Below are positions 56,324 through 64,000 of a DNA stretch of 64,000 bases, piece by piece. How positions within the stretch are numbered: position 1 is the stretch's first letter; each line of letters starts with the position of its first letter. The translations under genes were made by a program, and so were the position numbers. The notes beneath the pieces were generated by a model. It saw only the letters and a program-made list of their open reading frames with translations, had not been told where the DNA came from and ran no database searches. This stretch comes from Rhynchonema sp. JSB1_4 (taxonomy: Eukaryota; Nematoda; Chromadorea; Monhysterida; Xyalidae): the NCBI GenBank assembly GCA_030248065.1, contig JASAMV010001885.1, forward strand, positions 1 through 64,000, read 5' to 3'.

Positions 56324-56756
56324 AATCAACACCTGCGACTGGACCCCAATGGAATCGATCGGTACACCTTTCTAAAGGATAAATCAATACGGCTAAATTG
56401 ATTTGTTCCAGAACTGGTCTCAGAATCGCGAAATGAGCCTTTTTGAAGGATTTATGATTTTTTGGAAGAAATCGTCATTGTTTACAGAAAACTCCAAGCT
56501 AGAATTTTCGTTTTCTTTTCTCCAACATCAGCTGCTCGCTCAAAATCTAACGATTCATGAGCTTTTGCCTGATTTGCAATAAAAATGCAGCTGGTCCAAA
56601 TTTATTTTTGTTCCCGGTTGGACCGATTTAATCGCTTCGATCTCGCCCGATTTTCATCCGATTAATTTTATCTTGGTGGCGTTCTGATCGCACGTATCCC
56701 AGCTACAAGTTTCTAAATCGTAGAAAGGGTATTTTTCGCAATGAGTCCGCCCCTAA

Positions 56757-56950
56757 CACTAACATCAACACTTACACTATCACTAACGTTAACACTAACA
56801 CTAACACAAACGTTAACATAAAACTAAACACAAAAGAGAAAATCCTTTCGTTTATGTTAGTGTTAGTGTCAACGTTAGTGTTAGTGTTAGTGTAAACGTT
56901 AGTGTTAGTGTAAGTGTTAATGTTAGTGTTAGTGTAAAGGTTAATGTAAT
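56757..56950. repeat. TTAGTG/CACTAA hexamer microsatellite, inverted halves
   Basis: ACACTAACACTAACAC-type hexamers (56757-56830) are followed by their complement GTTAGTGTTAGTG (56852-56945), forming a foldable repeat with a short AAAAGAGAAAATCC spacer. Open frames here are repeat-derived. Confidence 0.8.
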
Positions 56951-57059
56951 CCGCTTCTGTGGACCGGGCCATTCATCGGTGTCGTGAACACAACAACGGT
57001 GTCGTGTAAGTTTACAAATTTGCGAACTTCCACATGATCTCGCCGTTCGTACACGCTTG

Positions 57060-57304
57060 TCACAACAGCAGTGGCGAACGACGCACCAGTTCCATCCACG
57101 AGTGAAACTGAACTGCACTCTTAGGCTTTTTGGAAGCAATTTTGCCAGTGGTTCTGCTCTCGCTATGCACAGGTTTGACGGAGCTCTGTTTAGGAGTTTG
57201 CACGCAGCTATGTTACACACAAGCAATAATAAACGCTGGACGGACTTTTCGGAGGCAAATTTGCCACATGAGTTCGCACTGACGAGCCTGGCACCTCGGT
57301 CCAT
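57060..57304 (-). CDS. C-terminal exons of an unidentified gene
   Basis: Two exons in phase: 57304-57235 (acceptor CTTTCGCAG, reads WTEVPGSSVRTHVANLPPKS) and 57185-57060 (reads SSVKPVHSESRTTGK, then a lysine-rich stretch, then QFHSWMELVRRSPLLL and TGA). Upstream coding-like segments, not joined with confidence, are 57720-57482 (helical, ends before LWTEV if spliced at GTTACT) and about 58322-58250. I do not recognise the protein. The basic, serine-rich tail could suit a nuclear or cytoskeletal protein. Confidence 0.35.
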
Positions 57305-58787
57305 CTGCGAAAGCAGGGCGAAACGGACTGGGGTACCCGACACCTAACACCCATACACTTTTTTGAGTGCCGACATCCGACACCCGAAAAGCAAGTCTGA
57401 GGTGACACCCGACACCAACACTTTAAGCTAACAGCCGACACCCCCGCCCGATCTCGAACCACCAGTTACATGAACGAAAAGTTATCCCCAAGATAAAACG
57501 ACACTATTATCCCTCGCCAAGTGCTCTGTGGTGCGCGTCAGTAACAATGCTTTGGTCCTATCAAGCAACGCGATACGGGTTTGACAATTGGCAGCAATCA
57601 CAAGCTGCTGTGGCATGCCCTCATAAGCTTCATTTACTTCAGAAATATTCAATCGGACTAAAAACGACGCGACCACCCCAGATGCACAGACGTCGATGGT
57701 TGGTGTATGGGTGACATTTTGAATCATTCCTTTTTAACCGTAACTGATTGCAGACATGGATGCCGTCTCCAATCTTCCACCCTCAAGACACCGTCGGCGA
57801 ATGCGTTCAAGGTCAGTCGCTTGACAACTTGCGCTGATCAACACAAATGTGTGCTCGAACACAGTGCGCTTATGTGCTGGACGTTATTCCAATAATCTGC
57901 TCACTATTTGTATATTAGGAATCCCGGGCCAAACTGCGCTTTTTTGAGAAGGTGACTAGCAACGTTGCTGCCTGTGTCCCTCTCCGTTTGGTTTGGGCTC
58001 GTGCTCGTTCTGTTAAAACTGCAATCAGAACTGGTCGGTGATGCAGAACCGGGGTGCACCAGTGAAGACAGTTATTGAGCACGGTGCAGGGTTGATCAAA
58101 GAATAAGAAATGAATCAGATTCTGAAGTTGATCACACTGCATTTGTGATGTGGTCAACTGAGGCAATTACTCTATTTAATTCTGAATAAGTGATGACAAC
58201 ACGCACATGAAGGCATAAAGGACGTTTGATTTGCACTCCTATTGACTGACTGCAATGATCGGCGTCCGACGCTTGTTTATGTGTATCTGTCCAGAACTTG
58301 AGTTGCCGATCAATATCTTGTAACACCCCATGCGGAAATCAGGCCTAAAGTGCAAAGTATGGCGGTCAAATGAGATAGCAGGTGCGTCACTGAACCTGTG
58401 GAATGCATCTGCAGTGCACCCGGCAGCAGCCAGTTTCGGAAATTAATGATATCCCGAAGTTTCCCCAAATTTTGGACCTGATTCAGGGTTCAAACATTAG
58501 ATTTGCTCAAGATCCGATCTGAGGTCCGATGCCCCCGATAGCGACCGCCGTGACCTCATAACTCTTCTGTGCGATGTCGGATTAGAATGAAACTAGCATA
58601 TTTGGAATCCGCGTCAAATTCTAAGCGTGACAGGAGGTTTATGTGTGCAAATCGGACCATTTTATGCTTTAGCCCGATCCCGCCGATGGTGATTCGGGAT
58701 GGCCGATTCGGTGCTAGAAACTAGCCCACGGTCCAATACCAACTTTTTACCGAGTTTCACATACAGATGCAGCTTTTCACATATTGG
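57305..58787. other. Mostly unassigned region with coding-like minus-strand pieces
   Basis: Minus ORFs at 57482-57727, 57915-58166 and 58132-58326 have protein-like composition and nearby splice-like sites. I could not assemble a phase-consistent model. 58330-58787 shows nothing. Confidence 0.3.
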
Positions 58788-58855
58788 GTGGAAAGTGGGA
58801 TGGGGTGGAAAGTGAGACGGGGTGGAAAGTGAAACAGGGGTGGAAAGTGGGACTC
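58788..58855 (+). repeat. Short tandem repeat GGGGTGGAAAGTG
   Basis: About four copies of a ~17-bp unit containing GGGTGGAAAGTG. It ends ten bases before the homology of the PAN pseudogene starts, and may mark its broken 5' side. Confidence 0.8.
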
Positions 58856-58864
58856 ACTGGTTTG

Positions 58865-59117
58865 ATGCAATGCGGCTGTTTAGCGTTCAGTCAACGATCG
58901 GACAATGGAAACTGTCAGTTGTTGCCTATCAAAGTAGTTTAATCAAACACATTAATTTTGTTTCAAGCAAAAACTAACAGCATGAATTTCGAAATGTAAA
59001 TGTGAGTTGAAATCATATTTTCAGATAAGCACCATAACATTGACGGAGGAACGATTGTTATACTGTATGTCTACCGGTTGGCTTTACTGTACGTATCGAC
59101 CGCATGTGTTTGGATGA
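58865..59117 (+). pseudogene. PAN/apple-domain pseudogene, paralogue of the 63.3-kb gene
   Basis: 58865-58933 (ATG CAA TGC ... CCT ATC AAA, then GTAGTT) and 59025-59117 (after TTTTCAG, ending GTTTGGATGA) align with the last two exons of the minus-strand PAN gene at 63289-63556. Shared residues include GCLAF and CQLLP. The second piece has extra bases, so the frame for GGTIV is lost before the conserved terminal VFG* codons. Upstream exons are absent, replaced by a minisatellite. It lies in the opposite orientation to the intact gene. Confidence 0.7.
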
Positions 59118-59604
59118 GAATGAAAATAATCTGGGAATCAGACACGCTTTTCGCCAACATAATACTGTATGTATGCACATTTGATGTCATCGTATCGATG
59201 GTAATCTCACTCAGATTCATACATCTTATATGCAGTGCGTGCTAATCATGGTTTCAATTTTTTCGGGGGAACAAACGGCAGAAATTATATTTTTATCATT
59301 TCATTGTCACACACTAATGTGGAGTAAAGTATAAGGCACCAGCACAGAACACAATTCAACCAGAGGTGCACAAATCCCACAAAAATGTCAAATGAGCTGA
59401 GCGCCCACGCATCCGGCCGATGGTGTACCACATAATACTGGTTTCAAGCGAAAAGCGGCTTTTCTTTTTTTTTGAAAAACACCAGTTGTTTACCACCACA
59501 TTTGATCGACCAAAAACACACGTTCTCATTTTCACGGATCGTCAATGTGAACGAACTGAGCTCGAGCATTTCGTTTGAATTTGAAATCAACCTTCAAACC
59601 GACC

Positions 59605-60551
59605 ATGAAATCGTCAATCATAATTGTCCTGTCGGTAGCAATTCTCCTCCACCAAATAACCACGTCGCAAGGTCTATCTTTGAGCGCCTGTCTTCGTTAC
59701 GCTTGGAGTAAGTCACTGTATGTAACATTATATTACATACGTTGTATAGTCCAACCACGAACTCATGAGACGACTTATTTTGAAGTTGACTTGAACGGAT
59801 CCAATAATGTTCCGGTTCCACGTATTTCGGAAATGAAAGAAAGAGAAATGCATGTATTTTTCAAAAACACGCTCTCCACCTCGGTGCGTAAATTCCCTTT
59901 TGACTCCCAAAACATTTGTGTGTTGAACGACGTTGCTGTTCGCGTAAGCACGCAACAAGTTGAGGTCAGCTAGCTGGAACTTGTCATCATGTCTCTCGGC
60001 CCAATCTCTTTCTTTCGTTTGCGAAAACCCGTGTAGCCGGCGCATTTTTGAATCTGGCCGAGCAAGCTTTAAAAAGAGTCGTCTCATGAGCACGTGGCTG
60101 AACTATACGTGAGTCAAAGAACGTCAGGCTCAATCCTGAATGAGTCAAATCTGCATTATTTTAAGTGAGAACTATGCGATTCAAATTCACTTGGTTCATC
60201 TTTGCCATACCACACTGTATTTGTCTGGTAAGACAACGTATGTACCTATGTAACTGGATGGTGGACATTACAGACTCTCAGATTGAACAAGAAAACTGCA
60301 GAAAGTAAACATTTTTAGCAGTACCCAACCACTGTACATCTGTTTCAGAGGGTTGTAACACGGACAAATGTCAGGCGAAATGTCATGAGATCGGCCACGG
60401 CACAGGTGTCTGTCAGCTTCGCTATGTGCGTTGTCTGACTGTCAAGGTGCCGTTGGAAGTGTGTGTCTGCTCCGATGCCGATAGTGAAGATGGCGTAATC
60501 TTGGAAGACGCCGTGAAAATGGCGGAGGCCGCGAAAAAAGTGACAGAATGA
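59605..60551 (+). CDS. Secreted eight-cysteine peptide, CS-alpha-beta-like (defensin-type)
   Basis: Two exons, 59605-59707 and 60349-60551, join in phase (AGTAAG donor, TTTCAG acceptor) to 101 aa. Residues 1-23 are a signal peptide (MKSSIIIVLSVAILL then HQITTSQG). The mature part has eight cysteines: one in exon 1, then a run with spacing C-x4-C-x3-C-x8-C-x6-C-x9-C-x-C in exon 2. The CxxxC and CxC pairs are the signature of the cysteine-stabilised alpha-beta fold used by defensins and other small secreted peptides. The tail after the last cysteine is acidic then helical (~27 residues), unusual for a defensin. An antimicrobial or signalling role is inference. A MITE occupies much of the intron. 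Confidence 0.6.
59740..60110. mobile_element. MITE of the CTCATGAGACGACT family, copy 2
   Basis: Ends GTATAGTCCAACCACG then CTCATGAGACGACT, and AGTCGTCTCATGAG then CACGTGGCTGAACTATAC. The body matches 13266-13642 closely (for example CAATAATGTTCCGGTTCCAC and GGTGCGTAAATTCCCTTTTG). It lies in the intron of the secreted peptide gene. Confidence 0.8.
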
Positions 60552-61181
60552 TCGAGAGACTTCAAAAGCTATTGATTGTGCATGTCATTCACCTGACCAA
60601 ACTTGCATACTGTTTGCAGATGATTTTCTCAAAGCCGTTTGATCAAAGTAAATTATTCGTTCTACGTTCCGTGTCGCCACGCGAAGATCTTTGGTCAGGT
60701 GGTCCGTCAATCAACCAGAGTTAAACAGCATCATAGACCATGGCACAATACTTTAATTTTGAGGTGGATAACGCTCTTTCAAACTTTCGTAGATTCAAAT
60801 TCAGGGAAACAAATTACATTTCTTTAGAATTATGCATAAATGTTTCTAAAAACGAGCCCTTCTAATGATTTTAGTTACGGCACGGACGTAAATTCACTAT
60901 CAGTCGCATTCAACGCAATTGTGAGTTGTTCAGCACGTGTCCGTAACGCACAGTCAAATTACCGAAACGGGATTAGAATCATGTATGCATTAACGCATAA
61001 AACGAGGTCTAATTTTCCATAAATAATAAACTTGCCGACGTCTATAAAGAAACACGCCACAGGAAATATTACAAAGTGCAATAATATTTTCTCTCTTGTT
61101 ATAGACACTGTGATTTTCTTGGAGCAAAGGTATGCATTCAGTTAGAAACTAAAGAGAAAATAATTCGAAAATAATAAAAGT
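60552..61181. other. Intergenic between peptide gene and kelch gene
   Basis: 3' side of the peptide gene and presumptive kelch promoter. AT-rich near 61020-61180. No convincing promoter element or ORF. Confidence 0.4.
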
Positions 61182-62984
61182 ATGCTCAAGTTTTGCGCTG
61201 TGGCGGTCGTGATGCAGCTGACTTGCACTACGGTCAAATCGCAACAACAAGAGGAACCGATAGAAGCCGAACCGAAGAAGTCACGAGGAATTCTGGTGAC
61301 CGGAGGATGGAATGGTGTGAATCAGGCAAGCAAGTCGCTCAACACACTAACGTTGAACGGCTATCAGTCAGACTTTATACCACGACGGTGAATAATGCGA
61401 ACCTTCAGGAAACACATTCAAGAAATCTTGCACCACATTCAGCTTTTCGATCCATTCCGCGACACACTGACTGAGATCGTCGACTTCGGACTACGACCGA
61501 TGTGGGGTCCGTCGTCAGCCGCTTATCGCAATCGTGTCTACGTGATCGGTGGCAGAGACAACGCGGGCGTTAGCAAACAGGTTACATGTCGTTGCCATAA
61601 TTTGCGTCAACATTTGCGGTGGCTAGTGGTTCAGGGCAAGGTCTATCAAAATTCATGCTTTTGGTGTGATGCGCTCAACATCATGCAAGAGCCATGGACA
61701 AGAGAATTGACCATGTTTGACCAAACTGACTGACAGACATGTAGGCACTGTACCACTGCACAATCAGAACGTCCTATTGCCACAACGAGTTTTAGGTGCA
61801 AATCTATGACCCGAATCTCGACCAGACCTTCCCTGGCTCATCAATGAAAGTCGCCCGTCGTTGGCACACATCCAACTTGCTAAACGGTTCGAATATGTTA
61901 CCAGCGTCCGCAGGATGTCGCTAAAGAAGTGATTGTCATTTGTACCCACAGGTCAAATTTATGTTTGCGGTGGCACGGACAACAACGGTGAACCACTGCG
62001 ATCGTGTGAGACGTACAATCTGACCACACATGAGTGGACATCCATCGGCGATATGCCTGGTGCGTACTGTATTATACACACGCGAAACTGTACCAACAAC
62101 GGTATAATAATATTTCATTTGCGTCATGCGCAAAAAATCACTTTCGCGTGACAAAAAACTAGTGTAAAGCGTCCACCAAGATAACCAGCATTTGAACCAT
62201 CATTCGCAGCCCCTGGTCGTTACGCTCACAGCGCTGCGGTGTTGAACGATCGATTGTATGTGATCGGTGGATGGGACGGGGAACGATTCTTGAGTGATTT
62301 GATTGTTTATGACTCGGACACAAACCAATGGCTGACGAACAGACGCAATATGGTGACCATGGCATTTAAAACTGTGTTCAAAATGATTTAACGTCAATTA
62401 TTCTTGCTCGTTTTTAATCGCAGATCCAGGCGCGCATGGCTGCCGGCGCAGTCGCGTATCACGGCCATTTGATCGTGTGTGGAGGATGGATGAAAACACA
62501 GCGATTGCAAACTTGCGAAGTCTACAGCCCGTTCATGGACAAGTAAGAGCTCATTTCGTCGCGCGTTTCGTGTTCTCAACTGTATTTCTGAACAATTTCG
62601 AGCTTAATTACCACGTACAGGTGGTCATTTGGCCCGTCACTTGAGGAGCGCAGATCATCACACGCGATGCTTGTGTACGAGGTCAGTGTGTTTGCGTCTT
62701 GATGTACTTTCTAGCCCTGCAGTGCTTTCAATACATAATGAGCACTCTCAGGACGCGATATTCGTGATCGCTGGTGAGGACAACGATTATCACATGTTGG
62801 ATTCCATCGAACACTACGACATTCGAAACAACGTCTCGCGAACGCTAAAGGCACATTTGCAGGTATCCGAGAATAACGGGTAAATCTTGCTGTTGGCAAA
62901 TATTCATTCTGCCTGATGCTAATTGTGGTCTAGGTGCCCATGCGGGACTTTACGGCCACGACGCTGGGTGTGTTTGCAGTTTAG
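61182..62984 (+). CDS. Secreted kelch-repeat protein
   Basis: Nine exons in phase: 61182-61333, 61409-61580, 61796-61886, 61952-62059, 62210-62352, 62424-62542, 62621-62681, 62752-62862, 62934-62984; about 335 aa. Residues 1-23 are a signal peptide (MLKFCAVAVVMQLTCTTVKS). About six kelch blades follow, each with a double glycine: ILVTGGWNG, RVYVIGGRDN, QIYVCGGTDN, RLYVIGGWDG, LIVCGGWM and IFVIAGEDN (degenerate). Blades end in YDP/YNL/YDS then a Trp. No BTB or BACK domain is present, so it is not a typical cullin adaptor. Secretion plus a beta-propeller suggests an extracellular binding role. The protein stops at FAV* in what should be the next GG strand, so the propeller may be cut short. The first junction is uncertain: donor AA|GTCGCT (75-bp intron) versus CG|GTGAAT (21-bp intron). 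Confidence 0.75.
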
Positions 62985-63288
62985 CAGATCAAGGCTTGTC
63001 TACTGCAATGAACTGATGAGCTTTACCTACATATGTACTTCGAATTGTGCATGTATAGATAGGTATGTAACTGCATTCTGTTTGCAACTGTAACTTGTTA
63101 TGTGGTGGATTTATGCCCAGATAAATTTCCCAAGTCAATCAAGCGATAAGAAGCCAGAGCATGAAAAAATTCACAATACAACAGAAAACATAATCATCAA
63201 ACCCATAGGCTAAAAGGAGATTCGCATAAGAATTGAAAACCCGATGTGCTACAAATTTCCCCAAGATTTCATGCTGTCACATTGTCCT
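62985..63288. other. Convergent intergenic gap
   Basis: Separates the 3' ends of the kelch gene (plus) and the PAN gene (minus). No other feature seen. Confidence 0.4.
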
Positions 63289-64000
63289 TCATCCAAACAC
63301 GTTGCGGTCGATGCGTTCATAGTAGTGCCAGCCCGTCGACATTACAATCGTGCCTCCGTCCAATTGAGTGCTCATCTGTACACACGAATAATGAAACATT
63401 TGGTTACTTGGGGAAGTGGACACTGAATCGTGTGCTCAAAGGCACACATGTACATCGTGTATACATACCTTGACAGGCAACAATTGACAGGTGGCATTGT
63501 CCGGTCGTAGATTGAACGCCAAACAGCCGCGTTGCGCAACACAGCGGAATGCACACCTGTAATGAAACATTTAGTTATATCTCCACTTCAGACACAAAAA
63601 CAAGCAGCTCACTGTCGGGGATCGTCGCTTTCGACAAACTCAGCCAACTTGGCCGCGTTCGATATGTAGTAGGTGTCGGCCTGATGTTCGTAGCGCTCGC
63701 CCGGAATTCCTGACAAAAAGTCGAAAATATTCAAGCAGGGTTGAAAAAAAAATTTTTTTTATTAACGAGCTTTTTTTTTTAAAAAAAAATTTTTTTTTTG
63801 ATTTTTTTTTGACGAAAATTTTTTTTATTAGAAAAAGTGTTGCAAACGACGTTTCAGAATAAATGAAATCGATACAACATATTTTTCAAAAATTGAAAAA
63901 TTTTCGCCTGAGACCCAACTTGTGCGGTGACACCCGGTAGTATTGTGCAGATTCTATGGTCTCCGACCAATGTGAGGTTGATGTTCACTAACGATGTTAC
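63289..64000 (-). CDS. PAN/apple-domain protein, 3' part (runs off the right edge)
   Basis: Exons 64000(+)-63934, 63709-63613, 63556-63469 and 63375-63289 join in phase to the stop. The visible ~112 residues include LVGDHRICTILPG, ERYEHQADTYYISN, a cysteine module CAFRC...GCLAFN...CQLLP typical of PAN/apple domains, and a C-terminal GWHYYERIDRNVFG. In order and ending it resembles the PAN half of the gene at 12335-14057, so a lectin-type N-terminus outside the window is possible. PAN modules bind proteins or carbohydrates outside cells. Intron 63710-63933 is very A/T-rich with long T and A runs. Confidence 0.65.

Larger units (their letters stand above)
55209..56968. mobile_element. 1.76-kb near-palindromic foldback element
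   Basis: Ends CCCGGTCCACAGAAGCGG and CCGCTTCTGTGGACCGGG. Arms run inward for hundreds of bases: CTCATGAATCGTTAGATTTT pairs with AAAATCTAACGATTCATGAG, and TTTAGCCGCATTGATTTATC with GATAAATCAATACGGCTAAA. CGCTGATGTCACCGCCGCG pairs with CGCGGCGGTGACATCAGCG. At least three separate hairpins sit inside. No transposase; target duplication not found. Confidence 0.85.

Noticed and set aside
56852..57343. 163-codon minus ORF
   Set aside because: Half is translated TTAGTG microsatellite; the other half runs antisense to the better two-exon frame at 57060-57304.

Overview
This is a eukaryotic, almost certainly invertebrate animal window. The genes carry many short introns (about 50 bp to several kb), and the recognisable proteins are animal types: a LIM-nebulin-SH3 protein of the LASP family, replication factor C subunit 2, a secreted kelch-repeat protein, C-type-lectin and PAN/apple secreted proteins, and a fibronectin-III/G-domain protein. 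There are no bacterial features. The species cannot be named from the sequence. Short interstitial TTAGGC-like runs would suit a nematode, but they are weak evidence.

Layout. 1-5710 is a 60-bp minisatellite that flips orientation near 2.55 kb. 5721-9238 is an array of eight ~435-bp units. 10.5-14.1 kb holds two minus-strand genes for secreted proteins (glycine-rich; C-type lectin plus PAN). 16.0-29.8 kb is one minus-strand gene of 24 exons (about 1088 aa) joining an FN3 domain to a GTPase domain and a Cys/His cluster. 34.0-36.4 kb is RFC2 (minus, 9 exons). 37.6-50.6 kb is Lasp (minus, 11 exons); its two 5-kb introns hold a recent 1785-bp tandem duplication and possible nested coding exons. 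50.7-51.0 kb has a small divergent plus-strand coding unit. 51-57 kb is mostly nested transposon and palindrome sequence. 57-64 kb holds a partial minus-strand gene, a PAN pseudogene, a secreted cysteine-rich peptide gene, a secreted kelch gene, and a PAN gene running off the right edge.

The intergenic and intronic space is unusually rich in non-autonomous DNA elements. I could mark six hAT-like elements with perfect 8-bp target-site duplications, two TTAA-flanked elements, a TACCGT...ACGGTA MITE family, a CTCATGAGACGACT family, and many hairpin-forming inverted repeats, several nested inside one another. None contains a recognisable transposase.

Exon models were built by hand: reading frame, GT-AG sites and intron phase had to agree across every junction. 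RFC2, Lasp, the FN3/G-domain gene and the kelch gene close perfectly in phase. The lectin gene closes except for one base. Coordinates for multi-exon CDS entries are the full span from start codon to stop codon, with exons listed in the evidence.
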